In this document: piece by piece, positions 53,296 to 62,500 of the stretch
Numbering within the stretch: position 1 is the first letter of the stretch
How the letters are laid out: each line of letters starts with the position of its first letter
Source of the DNA: DASVTU01 sp036387415
GTDB lineage: Bacteria > Acidobacteriota > Blastocatellia > Pyrinomonadales > Pyrinomonadaceae
DNA length: 64,000 bases
Assembly: GCA_036387415.1 (NCBI GenBank)
Contig: DASVTU010000004.1
Span: 1-64,000 of the forward strand
Direction: 5' to 3'
Position numbers and translations under genes: made by a program
The notes under the pieces: model-generated
Databases searched by the model: none
The model's input: the letters and a program-made list of their open reading frames with translations, nothing else
Told to the model about the DNA's origin: nothing

Positions 53296-54405
53296 ATGAA
53301 GATTGCAGTGGCAATGAGCGGTGGCGTCGATTCTTCGGCAGCGGCGGGAATTTTGAAGGAAGCCGGACATGAGTTGGTCGGCTTTACGATGCAGTTGTGG
53401 AATCAGAATCGCGGCATCAATGTGGACGCCAACGGCGACCCTCTACCGTCGCGTTGCTGCTCGCTCGACGACGTGTATGATGCGCGGCGCGTGGCGGAAG
53501 AACTCGGCTTCCCGTTCTATGTCTTGAACCTCGAACGCGACTTTGAACGCGATGTCGTCAAGCCTTTCGTCACAAGTTATCTGGAAGGCGAAACGCCGAT
53601 TCCGTGTGTCGCGTGTAATAGCCGTCTGAAGTTTGCTTCGCTCGACCGTTTGGCGCGAAGCCTCGGCTGCGACAAGGTGGCGACGGGGCATTACGCGCGC
53701 GTGCGCTTCGACGCCGAAGCGAATCGCTACCGTCTGCTGCGCGGCATGGATGAACGAAAAGACCAGACCTATTTCCTGTGGGAGTTGACGCAGGAACAAC
53801 TCTCACACGCGATGTTTCCGCTCGGCGAGATGTCGAAGCATGACGTGCGCGAGGCGGCGCGCAGGCATCATCTGGCAGTCGCGGAGAAGGCCGAGTCGCA
53901 GGAGATTTGCTTTGTGCCCGACGGCAACTACGCGGGTTTTATCGACCGTTATCTCGAAGCCGAAGGTATGCAGGAGCATGCGCCGGAGGCGGGCGAAATC
54001 GTTGACACGCGCGGGCGCGTCGTTGGCACACACGCGGGTATTCATCGTTACACGGTCGGGCAACGCAGGGGAATCGGCATCTCGAATCCGCTCCCGTTGT
54101 ATGTTGTCGGAATCGACGCGAAAGAGAACCGCGTCGTCGTCGGCGCAGACGAGGAACTGCTGAGCGATGAGTTTACGGCGGCGGGCGTCAACTGGGTCGC
54201 GTTCGATGAACCGGAGGAAGAAGTGCGCGCGGAGGTGCGCGTGCGTTACCGTCATCAAGAGTCGCCCGCGACGATTACGCCTCTGGAAAACGGGCGCGTC
54301 CGCGTCCGCTTCGACCAACCGCAACGAGCCATCGCGCCCGGACAGGCTACCGTCTTTTATCGCGGCGAGGAGGTGGTCGGCGGCGGGTGGATTGTCAAAA
54401 AATGA
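53296..54405 (+). CDS. mnmA: tRNA 2-thiouridylase MnmA
   Basis: MnmA thiolates U34 of tRNA-Lys/Glu/Gln. The 369-residue protein has the PP-loop VAMSGGVDSSAAAGIL (residues 5-20), the first catalytic Cys in PCVACNSRLKF and the second in ESQEICFVPDGNY, the DERKDQTYFLW signature and the C-terminal beta-barrel. The start at 53296 has no Shine-Dalgarno, since repeat E1 ends 5 bases before it. The stop codon TGA overlaps the first GATTGCG unit of repeat A6. Confidence 0.96.
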   Translation: MKIAVAMSGGVDSSAAAGILKEAGHELVGFTMQLWNQNRGINVDANGDPLPSRCCSLDDVYDARRVAEELGFPFYVLNLERDFERDVVKPFVTSYLEGETPIPCVACNSRLKFASLDRLARSLGCDKVATGHYARVRFDAEANRYRLLRGMDERKDQTYFLWELTQEQLSHAMFPLGEMSKHDVREAARRHHLAVAEKAESQEICFVPDGNYAGFIDRYLEAEGMQEHAPEAGEIVDTRGRVVGTHAGIHRYTVGQRRGIGISNPLPLYVVGIDAKENRVVVGADEELLSDEFTAAGVNWVAFDEPEEEVRAEVRVRYRHQESPATITPLENGRVRVRFDQPQRAIAPGQATVFYRGEEVVGGGWIVKK

Positions 54406-54608
54406 TTGCGGATTGCAGATTGCGGAACACTCAAATTGTGGATTTCGGATTGCGGAATGCGGATTGGAAGACAGGTTGTGTCTTGCATCTGTGTTCCGCA
54501 TTTTTGTCGGTTGGCAATTTCCAATTCAGTCTCAATCCAAAATCCGCCTCCGGTGTTTTATCAATCCGCAATCCGAAATCCGCGTTCGGCAATTCGAGTG
54601 TTTCGCAA
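54404..54608. repeat. Long heptad inverted repeat, family A (A6)
   Basis: GATTGCG/GATTGCA/GATTGCG units start at 54404, inside the mnmA stop. A second set (GATTTCG, GATTGCG, GAATGCG) is at 54439-54467. The complementary AATCCGC, AATCCGA, AATCCGC units lie at about 54540-54590. It fills most of the gap to sppA. Confidence 0.88.
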
Positions 54609-54698
54609 TCGGAAAACCTTTTCGGCTTCCGCTTCGTAAACTAGATGTGGCCTGACAAGGCCGAATCAAATCTTAACTGGAATTCTGTAATCAAATTT

Positions 54699-56498
54699 AT
54701 GGCAATGTCACAAACTCGGAAACTTGTCTTCATCATCGGCGGCATCGTCGTGTTGCTGGTGATGATAGGCATCGTGGGCGTCGTCGTGTTGTTGATGTCG
54801 ATGGATAACGAGCCGGACATCAAAGATAACAGCGTCTTGGTCTTGAACGTTGGCGGGAGTCTGCCTGACCACAGAAACGAAGACCCGCTCGCAAGTCGTT
54901 TATTCGGCGGGTCGTCGCAATCTCTGTCGAACTTCAATGAACAACTGAGGAAGGCCAAGAACGACAAACGCATCGGTGCAGTTCTGCTCGACATCAATCT
55001 GCTCACTACGGGATGGGGCAAGGCCGACGAACTGCGCGAGGCCATCGCGGACTATCGTGCGGGCGGCAAGCCGATTTACGCATTCATGGAGTATGCGACC
55101 GACAAGGAGTATTACGTGGCGACGGCGTGTGAGCGCATCTACGTCGCGCCCGTGGGCGATTTGTTGGTCAACGGTCTCGCCGCCGAAGCGATGTTCTTTC
55201 GCGGGTCGCTCGACAAACTCGGCGTCTACATGGACATGCATCAGATTGGCAAGTACAAGAATTCGCCCGAACAGTTTACGCGCAAGGAGATGTCCGAGGG
55301 GCAACGCGAAGTGACCAACGCGATTCTCGACGACTTCTTTAATCGCTACGTTGAGACGGTGGCGAAGACGCGCGGCAAGTCGGCGGACGACGTGCGTGCG
55401 CTGGTTGATAACGCGCCGTTCAATGCGCGCGAGTCGCAGCAACTCGGCTTGATTGATGGCGCGAATTATCGTGAGGAAGTTGAGGAGGAACTGCGAAAGC
55501 GTCTCGGTTATAAAGACGGTGACGAACTCAATCTGGTGCGGCATTCGCAGTACGGGCGCGTCTCCGCGCAATCGCTCGGACTCGACATGGGCGAACGCAT
55601 CGCCGTCATCTATGCGTCAGGCGCAATCGGGTCGGGCAAGTCCGACGACGGCAGCTTCGGCGGCGAAGAAAGCATCGGCTCCGACACGCTCGTCAAAGCC
55701 TTGAAGGATGCGCGCGACGATAAAAACATTAAGGCCATCGTGCTGCGCGTCGATAGTCCGGGCGGTGTGACGTATCCGTCGGACATCATCTGGAAGGCGG
55801 TCGAAGCGGCCAAGCGGAAGAAGCCCGTGGTCGTTTCGATGAGCGACATGGCAGCGTCCGGCGGCTACTACATCTCGATGAGCGCGAATCGCATCCTCGC
55901 GCAACCCTCTACGCTGACAGGCTCCATCGGCGTCTACGCGGGCAAGCCCGTGCTCAAGGGTTTCTATGATTGGACGGGTGTTTCGAGCGAGTACATCCTG
56001 CGCGGCAAGAACGCTGGCATCTTCCGCGAGACCGAACCCTTCACGACGGAAGAACGCGCGAAGTTTGAGGAGACGCTGAGGAAATACTACTACGACGTGT
56101 TCGTGCCGAAGGTCGCCGAAGCGCGCGGGCGCGAACGCGAGTACATCGACTCCATCGCGCAGGGACGCGTCTGGACGGGCGCGCAGGCCAAAGAGAACGG
56201 ACTCGTCGATGAACTCGGCGGACTCGACCGCGCCGTCGAAGTCGCCAAACAGTTAGCCAACATTCCCGCCGACAACAAAGTGCGCCGCGTCGTCTTCCCC
56301 GCACAGCGCACGCTCGTTCAAGAAATCTTTGGCTCGGACGAAGGCGAAGCCAGTATCAGCGTCCGCCGTCAACAACAGGCCGCCCTCGAATCTCTCCCCG
56401 AAGACGTGCGCCGCACGCTCCAATACGCAGCCTTCTTCAGTCGCATCCGTCGCGGCGAAATCATGGCGATGATGCCTTATCAACTCCGCGTCGAGTAA
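54699..56498 (+). CDS. sppA: Signal peptide peptidase SppA, 67K type
   Basis: This inner-membrane serine protease degrades cleaved signal peptides. The ATG at 54699 gives 599 residues. It has an N-terminal anchor (LVFIIGGIVVLLVMIGIVGVVVL) and two tandem S49 domains. The catalytic Lys lies in the first domain (IGKYKNSPEQFTRKEM) and the Ser in the second (SDMAASGGYYIS), as in E. coli SppA. VLRVDSPGGVTYPSDIIW is also diagnostic. It follows mnmA on the same strand after repeat A6; AAATTTATG serves as start context, without a Shine-Dalgarno. Confidence 0.94.
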   Translation: MAMSQTRKLVFIIGGIVVLLVMIGIVGVVVLLMSMDNEPDIKDNSVLVLNVGGSLPDHRNEDPLASRLFGGSSQSLSNFNEQLRKAKNDKRIGAVLLDINLLTTGWGKADELREAIADYRAGGKPIYAFMEYATDKEYYVATACERIYVAPVGDLLVNGLAAEAMFFRGSLDKLGVYMDMHQIGKYKNSPEQFTRKEMSEGQREVTNAILDDFFNRYVETVAKTRGKSADDVRALVDNAPFNARESQQLGLIDGANYREEVEEELRKRLGYKDGDELNLVRHSQYGRVSAQSLGLDMGERIAVIYASGAIGSGKSDDGSFGGEESIGSDTLVKALKDARDDKNIKAIVLRVDSPGGVTYPSDIIWKAVEAAKRKKPVVVSMSDMAASGGYYISMSANRILAQPSTLTGSIGVYAGKPVLKGFYDWTGVSSEYILRGKNAGIFRETEPFTTEERAKFEETLRKYYYDVFVPKVAEARGREREYIDSIAQGRVWTGAQAKENGLVDELGGLDRAVEVAKQLANIPADNKVRRVVFPAQRTLVQEIFGSDEGEASISVRRQQQAALESLPEDVRRTLQYAAFFSRIRRGEIMAMMPYQLRVE

Positions 56499-56512
56499 CG
56501 CCTCCGGCCTTA

Positions 56513-56664
56513 CGATTGCGGATTTCGGAATGCGGAATGCGGATTAGAAGAACAGACAACGTTTCTTTTAATCTGCATTCCGCATTTTGATTAATCCGCA
56601 TCAATTTATGTGTCAACCACTCGCATCTTTATCAATCCGCAGTCCTAAATCGCGTTTCGCAATC
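56513..56664. repeat. Heptad inverted repeat, family A (A7)
   Basis: CGATTGCGGATTTCGGAATG and following units (56513-56546) face AATCTGC/ATTCCGC at 56570-56586 and further AATCCGC units to about 56660. It lies between the convergent sppA and serS stops. Confidence 0.85.
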
Positions 56665-57949
56665 ATCCTATCTTTTCCATTCCTCCCATGTAGGGGCGTA
56701 GGGCTTCAGGGACGACGACCGAGCCGTCGGGCTGCTGATAGTTTTCCAGAATGGCGAGCCACGTCCGACCGACGGCGAGGCCGGAGCCGTTCAAGGTATG
56801 GACGTATTCGGGTTTTGCGCCGCCGCCTGAGCGACGAAAGCGAATCTGTGCGCGTCGCGACTGAAACGCTTCGTAGTTGGAGCACGAAGAGATTTCGCGG
56901 AAAGTGTTCTGCGAGGGCAACCAGACTTCGATGTCATAGGTCTTGGCCGAGCCGAAACCGATGTCGCCCGTCGAAAGCGTGACGGTGCGATAATGGAGGC
57001 CGAGTTTTTGCAGAATCGTTTCGGCGTCGCGCGTCAGCGATTCGAGTTCCGTGTAGGAATATTCCGGCAAGCAGAGCTTGACGAGTTCGACTTTCTCAAA
57101 CTGGTGCTGGCGAATAACGCCGCGCGTGTCGCGCCCGTAGCTTCCCGCCTCGGAACGAAAGCAGGGCGTGTACGACACGAATTTTAACGGCAACTGCGAT
57201 TCGTCGAGCATCTCATCGCGGTGAATATTCGTGACGGGCACTTCCGCCGTCGGGCTTAGGTAGAGGCCGCGCTCATCCTCTAGTTTGAAAAGGTCTTGCT
57301 CGAATTTAGGAAGTTGCGCCGTGCCAAAGAGCGAGGCGGTGTTGACGATAAAGGGCGGCAGCGTCTCCTCGTAGCCATGCTCTGTGGTGTGTGTGTCGAG
57401 CATGAAGTTGATGAGCGCGCGTTCGAGGCGTGCGCCCGCGCCTTTGAGGATGGCGAAACGCGAGGTGGCAATCTTGGCGGCGCGTTCGAGGTCGAGGATA
57501 CCGAGCGACGTGCCGAGGTCAACGTGGTCGAGCGGCTCGAAGTCGAATTCAGGTTTGACGCCCCAACGACGCACTTCCACGTTGTCGGATTCATCCGTGC
57601 CCGTCGGCACTGACGCGTGTTGAATGTTCGGGATGGTAGAAAGAAGTTCCGACATGCGGCGTTCGGCGTCGTCGCGCGCGTGGTCGAGTTCGGCGATGCG
57701 CTCCTTGAGTGCGCCGACTTCCTTGCGCCGCGCGTCGGCTTCGTCGCGCCGTCCTTCTTTCATAAGCGCGCCAATTTCGCGGCTCGACGCGTTGCGTTGG
57801 GCGTTGAGTTTGTCGGATTCTGCGATGACGCGACGGCGTTCGGCGTCGAGCGACGCAAAATCGTCGAGCGCCGCGACGGGGAAGCCGCGCGCTTCGAGCG
57901 AGGCGCGCACCTTGTCTAAATTTTCGCGGACGTAATGAAGGTCAAGCAT
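56663..57949 (-). CDS. serS: Seryl-tRNA synthetase
   Basis: The 428-residue protein is full length for class IIa SerRS. It has an N-terminal long coiled-coil arm (residues about 30-105, LDAERRRVIAESDKLNAQRN... to ERRMSELLSTIPNI), motif 2 PCFRSEAGSYGRDTRGVIRQHQFEKVE and motif 3 NGSGLAVGRTWLAILENYQQ followed by EALRPYMGG. It charges tRNA-Ser, including the tRNA-Ser(UGA) of this window. Convergent with sppA. Confidence 0.97.
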   Translation of the reverse strand: MLDLHYVRENLDKVRASLEARGFPVAALDDFASLDAERRRVIAESDKLNAQRNASSREIGALMKEGRRDEADARRKEVGALKERIAELDHARDDAERRMSELLSTIPNIQHASVPTGTDESDNVEVRRWGVKPEFDFEPLDHVDLGTSLGILDLERAAKIATSRFAILKGAGARLERALINFMLDTHTTEHGYEETLPPFIVNTASLFGTAQLPKFEQDLFKLEDERGLYLSPTAEVPVTNIHRDEMLDESQLPLKFVSYTPCFRSEAGSYGRDTRGVIRQHQFEKVELVKLCLPEYSYTELESLTRDAETILQKLGLHYRTVTLSTGDIGFGSAKTYDIEVWLPSQNTFREISSCSNYEAFQSRRAQIRFRRSGGGAKPEYVHTLNGSGLAVGRTWLAILENYQQPDGSVVVPEALRPYMGGMEKIG

Positions 57950-58094
57950 TTACCGTCGTACCTTTAAGCCGAGTGGTTTGTCGGATTCAGTTTGGTTGAA
58001 CGAAAATCCCGAAGCTAACGGACGCCCCGCGCGAGTGTCAAGCAGTCGCTCCGGTCGCTCGCGCCTTCCTCATAGTCTGCGCCACGGAAGGCGA

Positions 58095-58853
58095 TTAGTC
58101 GCCGCTCTTTGTTTTCGTGAAGATGCGGTTGGCCTCTTCGAGCGTTTCCTTCGAGCCGACATCGTACCAGAGGCCGGGCACGCGCCATGTGTAGAAAGGC
58201 GTGCGCTGATACATCCACTGCACAAGCCGCCCCGGTTGGTCAGGGTTGTTGCCCTCGCCGATGTACTGGCGAATCAATCCGAGCGTATGTTTCGGGTAGT
58301 AGTAGAGCGCGATGCCCGTGAGTGTGCTGCGCGGCTCGGCGGGCTTCTCTTCAAAGAATGTGATAGCGCCCGTCTCGTCAGCCTCGATTGCGTTGTACTT
58401 CTTAATCGCTTCAAGGTCACCGACATCATAGACGGCCAGCACGGGCGCGTTCATCCGGCGACAAAACTCGCCGAACTCTTCGAGGCCGTGGCTGAAAAGA
58501 TTATCGCCCGCCACCACGATGATGTCGTCGTCAATCCGCTCCTCGTTAAGTACGAGATGGAGGTCGCCGATGGCTCCGAGTTTGTTCGAGTCGTCGGTGG
58601 AGTGGTCGTTGACAACGGTGAAATCGAGGCCGCGCCCACGCGCCTGATAGCCTTCCGCCCATCTTTGAAAATGATTGACAAACTTCTCGTTGGTGACGAT
58701 GTAGACGTGCTGGATGTCTTTAATCGTCGCCAGATTGTCCAGCACGTGTTCAAGCATCGGTTTACCCGCGACGGTCAGTAGCGGCTTCGGCTGGTTCAGC
58801 GTGAGCGGATAGAGACGCGTGGCGTAACCTGCTCCAAGAACGATTAACTTCAT
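58095..58853 (-). CDS. Sugar-phosphate nucleotidyltransferase
   Basis: The 252-residue protein has the GT-A-like nucleotidyltransferase N-terminus MKLIVLGAGYATRLYPLT, with the signature GxGxRxxP in degenerate form (GAGYATRLYP), then QPKPLLTVAGKPMLEHVLDNL and VVAGDNLFSHGL with the metal-binding Asp. The C-terminus (GLWYDVGSKETLEEA) is typical. It activates a sugar 1-phosphate, likely with dTTP or UTP, for surface polysaccharide; the sugar is not certain. No other polysaccharide gene is adjacent. Confidence 0.85.
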   Translation of the reverse strand: MKLIVLGAGYATRLYPLTLNQPKPLLTVAGKPMLEHVLDNLATIKDIQHVYIVTNEKFVNHFQRWAEGYQARGRGLDFTVVNDHSTDDSNKLGAIGDLHLVLNEERIDDDIIVVAGDNLFSHGLEEFGEFCRRMNAPVLAVYDVGDLEAIKKYNAIEADETGAITFFEEKPAEPRSTLTGIALYYYPKHTLGLIRQYIGEGNNPDQPGRLVQWMYQRTPFYTWRVPGLWYDVGSKETLEEANRIFTKTKSGD

Positions 58854-59150
58854 GCTCGTTATTACCCTCCGTGGTAGCTTCTCGAATCTTTAATCACGGT
58901 CGGAGACACAAGGGAACGTCGTTCCACGAATCTGTCCCGACTCTTTTAATACTTCGGATGAATTGCTCATGAAATCTTTACAATAAAAGCGCGGCGGCGG
59001 CAAACGCCGTTAGCCCGCCACACACGTCCGACCGCCCCGCACGTGTCGCCGACGCTCCACGCTTCGCCCCTACCATGTCAGATGGAGGCTCTGTTATATT
59101 CCGAGGCATAAAGCTTCAATCAATGCTTCCAACAACGGAGGACGGGAATC
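58854..59150. other. Divergent intergenic region
   Basis: About 300 bases between the nucleotidyltransferase (minus) and fabG (plus). Nothing was recognised apart from the fabG ribosome binding site GGAGG near 59137. Confidence 0.4.
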
Positions 59151-59912
59151 TTGACAGACGAATCGAAACCTTTTTCGGGCAGGGTGGCGATTGTAACGGG
59201 AGCGACGCGTGGCATCGGTCGTGCGATTGCGTTGGAATTAGCGCGACGCGGGGCATCGGTCGCGTTCAACTATGCGAAGAGTGCGGAGGCTGCCGAGGAG
59301 TTGAAGGCGGAGATTGAAGCGTCGGGCGTCGGCGCGTTCGCGTCGCAGTGCGATGTGGCGCAGACGGATGCGGCGGCGGAGATGGTCAAACAGGTCAAAG
59401 AGTCTTTCGGTCGCATAGATTTTCTCGTCAACAACGCAGGGATAACGCGCGACAACCTTATCCTTCGCATGAAGGAGGCCGAGTGGGACGATGTGCTCGA
59501 TACGAACTTGAAAGGCGCTTGGAACTTCGCGCGTGCGGCGCTCAGACACATGCTGCGACAGGAAGGCGGCGGCGCGATGCTGAATATCTCATCCATTAGC
59601 GGCGTCGTGGGGATGGCGGGGCAGTCAAACTACTCTGCGTCGAAGGCGGGGATGATTGGTTTGACGAAGGCGCTGGCGAAGGAGGTGGCGAGCCGCAACG
59701 TCTCGGTCAACGCGCTCGCGCTCGGTCTGGTGGCGACTGATATGTCGGGCGCGCTCGACGAGGCTTATCTTCAAAAACTGCTCGAACACATTCCGATGAA
59801 GCGTCTCGCAGAGGCCGAAGAAGTGGCGCGCGTCGCATGCTTCCTTCTCTCCGACGACGCGCGCTACATCACAGGTCAGGTCATACAGGTCGATGGCGGC
59901 ATGGCGATATAG
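59151..59912 (+). CDS. fabG: 3-oxoacyl-[acyl-carrier-protein] reductase
   Basis: The 253-residue short-chain dehydrogenase starts with TTG at 59151, with GGAGG about 10 bases upstream. Seen are the NADPH-binding VAIVTGATRGIGRAIALEL, FLVNNAGITRDNLI, the catalytic Ser in ISSISGVVGMAGQSNYSASKAG with the Tyr and Lys of YxxxK, and PG-like LGLVATDMSG. The match with FabG (NNAGITRDNL, the SGVVG loop, C-terminal GQVIQVDGGMAI) is close, but the gene is not in a fab cluster, so it may be a paralogue for another acyl chain. Confidence 0.9.
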   Translation: MTDESKPFSGRVAIVTGATRGIGRAIALELARRGASVAFNYAKSAEAAEELKAEIEASGVGAFASQCDVAQTDAAAEMVKQVKESFGRIDFLVNNAGITRDNLILRMKEAEWDDVLDTNLKGAWNFARAALRHMLRQEGGGAMLNISSISGVVGMAGQSNYSASKAGMIGLTKALAKEVASRNVSVNALALGLVATDMSGALDEAYLQKLLEHIPMKRLAEAEEVARVACFLLSDDARYITGQVIQVDGGMAI

Positions 59913-60038
59913 AAGCTGATGAATAACAAGACGAGTTTGTTGTCCGTCGCTTTAGCTCAACCACACCGTCCCCGCGCCCGCAGGCTACTTCGTCGTAGGC
60001 GACGGCCCCGTTATCGGGTCGAAGTAGTAAAAAATCCG

Positions 60039-60078
60039 CGCGGACGCTCATGACAAAACTGCTGCATGAGCGTCCGCG
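60039..60078 (-). terminator. Minus-strand terminator
   Basis: A perfect 14-bp stem (CGCGGACGCTCATG at 60039-60052 with 60065-60078) is followed on the minus strand by CGGATTTTTTAC. It implies a minus-strand transcript upstream. Confidence 0.8.
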
Positions 60079-60158
60079 TCGGACACGAGAGGGAAAACCA
60101 ACGCGTTTTTCGTAGTTTTCCGGCGAATTCCGTGGTTTTCCGGCGAAATGAGAAAACT

Positions 60159-60199
60159 AAAGCGGGGCTGGTGTCGATAAAAGACATCAGCCCCGCTTT
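60159..60199. terminator. Symmetric hairpin, likely bidirectional terminator
   Basis: AAAGCGGGGCTGGTGTC (60159-60175) pairs at 16 of 17 positions with 60183-60199 around GATAAAA. Ts follow on the plus strand. Confidence 0.75.
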
Positions 60200-60257
60200 T
60201 GTCACAAATCGAGAATAATTGCGACTTATTGGTAAAAATGTGTCGATAAAAGAAAGG

Positions 60258-60293
60258 AGCCTCGTTGTTTCTAGGGAAGAAAACAACGAGGCT
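60258..60293. terminator. Hairpin near the middle of the gap
   Basis: AGCCTCGTTGTTT (60258-60270) pairs perfectly with 60281-60293. AGAACTTTTTGG follows on the plus strand. Confidence 0.65.
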
Positions 60294-60554
60294 AGAACTT
60301 TTTGGCAGGCTCGGAGATTCAGGGTGGCGTTGACATTGCTGGAGATCGTCACATACGGGCGACCCGGCGATTTAGGCGGTCGTTGGGGATGGGCGAGAAA
60401 ATAGCTAAATAACCTGCACAACCCTCTCTGGAATCATAAAGAAAACTAAATAAAATTGATTCCGACCCGGAAAGTTGTATAAACCCAACCACCGTCTGCT
60501 TCAAACATCACCGAAGCGTCTCCACGAATTTCTATTGCTTCGTAACGTGTGTGA

Positions 60555-60583
60555 AATTTAACCGAGTTTTCGCCAACTGTCAA
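60555..60583 (-). promoter_or_regulatory. Minus-strand promoter candidate
   Basis: TTGACA (60583-60578) and TAAATT (60560-60555) are 17 bases apart. A transcript from here would run about 510 nt to the terminator at 60039. Confidence 0.45.
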
Positions 60584-60726
60584 GCACAAAATACAATATT
60601 TCTACACAAATTCGTAACAGATGGGAATTGTCAGAGGTAAGTTATTGAAAACTAAGGGGATATTTGTTGCAAAATTTCTCACGGCAGGTCTCATAAGGGG
60701 TTCTCAAGGCTGAGAAGTTTGTCAGT

Positions 60727-61719
60727 TTATGTCTTAAATGTGGTTTCGCGGGTAGTTTGTGTAGAAATTTTCACGGAACCTTCGTGGTCTTTTGGTTCGC
60801 TGTAGATGTCGGGTTCGCCTGCGGGACGTGTTTTCCAGCGTTTATGAATCCAGAGCCACTGGTCTGGAAAACGTCGCACCTGTTCCTCAATGGCGGCGGT
60901 GAAGCGCGCGGTGTTGATTTCAACGTCGCGCTCATGGTCGCCCGTGCGGACGAGTTCGATGATGGGACTGCCGTGGAAGACGAATCGCTGGCGTTGGTCG
61001 TCCCACGGGGCGCAGACGGGGATGACGGCGGCGTCTGTGCGGAGCGCGAGGACGGCGACGCCGCCCGTCGTGCAGGCTAGACGGTTGAAAAAGGGCACAA
61101 AGACGCCCTCGTGCGGATGCGTGTTAAGGTCTGCGAGGACGCCGAGCGTGCCGCCGTCGCGCAGGAGTTTGAGCGCGGAGCGCGCGGCGGATTTTTTGTC
61201 AATCGGTTGATTACCGAAACGCGTCCTCACGCGTTCAATCATCTCCTCGATACGCGGATTATCGAGGCGTCGCACCATGAAGCTAATCGGGTTATAGAGT
61301 GCGGAATGGGCAAAGCAGAGGATTTCCCACGCGCCAAGGTGCGAGGTCAGAAAAATGATGCCGCGCCCGCGTCGCTGTGCTTCGTGCAGAATCTCTATGC
61401 CGTCATACTCGACGAGGCCGCGCATGGATTCAACGGTCGCACGCGGAAACTGGCTGAATTCACCAAGTTGACGACCCAGACTGACAAAGGAACTGCGTAG
61501 GAGGCGTGCTCGTTCGGAGTCGTCCATGTCGGGAAAAGCGAGTTCGAGATTACGGATGCCTGTGCGTCGGAGTTTTCCGGCGAGCGTGTAGGCGAGACAA
61601 CCGACGCCGCGCCCGACGGCGACGGCGACGGGACGCGGCAAGGCTCCGAGCGTGGAGAGCATGGTGCGTGCGGCGAAGTATTCGAGATTGGTTTGGAGCG
61701 GGCTGCGTTGTTTAGTCAT
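60727..61719 (-). CDS. LpxL/HtrB-like lysophospholipid acyltransferase
   Basis: The 330-residue protein has one N-terminal hydrophobic segment (RPVAVAVGRGVGCLAYTLAG) and the acyltransferase motif HX4E in FLTSHLGAWEILCFA. NTHPHEGVFVPFFNRLACTTGGVAVLALRT follows, and the C-terminal QWLWIHKRWKTRP is also diagnostic. Family members transfer acyl chains from acyl-ACP to lipid A at the inner membrane. It has no lpx neighbours; an LPS or ornithine-type lipid role is open. Confidence 0.9.
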   Translation of the reverse strand: MTKQRSPLQTNLEYFAARTMLSTLGALPRPVAVAVGRGVGCLAYTLAGKLRRTGIRNLELAFPDMDDSERARLLRSSFVSLGRQLGEFSQFPRATVESMRGLVEYDGIEILHEAQRRGRGIIFLTSHLGAWEILCFAHSALYNPISFMVRRLDNPRIEEMIERVRTRFGNQPIDKKSAARSALKLLRDGGTLGVLADLNTHPHEGVFVPFFNRLACTTGGVAVLALRTDAAVIPVCAPWDDQRQRFVFHGSPIIELVRTGDHERDVEINTARFTAAIEEQVRRFPDQWLWIHKRWKTRPAGEPDIYSEPKDHEGSVKISTQTTRETTFKT

Positions 61720-61780
61720 TGTTCAGTCAGGTATGTAGGCACAGTGTAACGCGCCGTCGGGTGAGTGGCAAACGGGGAAA

Positions 61781-61961
61781 CAGTGGACGGTAGACAATAG
61801 CCAGTAGTCAGTAGAAAAACCGGATGGTTGTAGTATCATGTTTTTTATCGTTGCGCGGCTGAGTTTTCGTGGATTGTTTTGAGGTAATTCGTTGTTCACG
61901 GGGCAGCTTGCCGATTGCTGTTGCTTTTCTACTGTCTACTGCCGACTGACTACTGATACTG
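61781..61961. repeat. Heptad inverted repeat, family D (D1)
   Basis: CAGTGGACGGTAGACAATAG and following AGTAGTC units (61781-61818) face TTTTCTACTGTCTACTGCCG and following units (61925-61961). The loop is about 105 bases, the longest of the set. It ends 5 bases before the start of the next gene. Confidence 0.85.
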
Positions 61962-61966
61962 CTTTT

Positions 61967-62497
61967 ATGCCTTCGGGAAAAACACACGATGCCATTACGC
62001 TGGTGCTGACGGTGCCGACTTTCGCGGCGGCGTGGGGCGTGACAGGCGATGTGTTGCTGGCGACGTTGGCGACGTGTGCGATGTTATTTGGCGGGTTTAT
62101 GTTCGGGCCTGATTTGGATATACAGTCGCGGCAGTATACGCGTTGGGGCGTCTTCCGTTTTCTGTGGTGGCCTTATAAGACGATGTTTCGGCATCGTTCG
62201 CGTTGGTCGCATGGCATCATTTTCGGCACGCTGATTCGCGTCGTCTATTTCGCGGCGGTCGTGGGGTCGGTCGTGGCGGGCGGTATTTACCTGCGCGCGA
62301 TGTTGGTCGGGGGCGCGCCGCCGGATTGGACGGCGTTGACGCACGCATGGCGGGTGATTGAAGCAAACGTGTCGGCGGAGGGCATCGGCAGACGCGAGGG
62401 GTTAGCCGTGCTCGCAGGACTCTGGTGGGGAGCGGCGAGCCATACGTTGACCGATGTCGCGTGGTCGGTCTTACGCAAGGGGTCGGAGATTTTTTAA
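61967..62497 (+). CDS. Membrane protein, DUF2227 / YdjM-like metal-dependent hydrolase
   Basis: The ATG at 61967 gives 176 residues beginning MPSGKTHDAITLVL. The frame continues 25 codons upstream, but those read the heptad repeat D1. There are three or four hydrophobic helices and His/Asp motifs typical of the family: GKTHD, GPDLDI, HRSRWSHG and SHTLTD, which may coordinate a metal. The substrate is unknown. The stop is followed after 3 bases by repeat E2. Confidence 0.8.
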   Translation: MPSGKTHDAITLVLTVPTFAAAWGVTGDVLLATLATCAMLFGGFMFGPDLDIQSRQYTRWGVFRFLWWPYKTMFRHRSRWSHGIIFGTLIRVVYFAAVVGSVVAGGIYLRAMLVGGAPPDWTALTHAWRVIEANVSAEGIGRREGLAVLAGLWWGAASHTLTDVAWSVLRKGSEIF

Positions 62498-62500
62498 GAC

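Larger units (their letters stand above)
59913..60726. other. Long convergent intergenic region with three hairpins
   Basis: More than 800 bases lie between fabG (plus) and the LpxL-like gene (minus). There are strong hairpins at 60039-60078, 60159-60199 and 60258-60293, a minus-strand promoter at 60555-60583 and a short coding-like fragment on the minus strand (about 60445-60590, containing FEADGGWVYTTFRVG). GTTTTCCGGCGAA is duplicated at about 60115-60145. No intact gene is convincing; it may be a decayed gene or an untranslated RNA. Confidence 0.5.

Noticed and set aside
60011..60421. A 136-codon minus-strand frame starting at TTG
   Set aside because: It runs through two strong hairpins and ends beyond the terminator at 60039-60078; its composition is not protein-like after about residue 35.
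61892..61966. N-terminal extension of the DUF2227 protein
   Set aside because: The extra codons read repeat D1, and the family start MPSGKTHD is at 61967.
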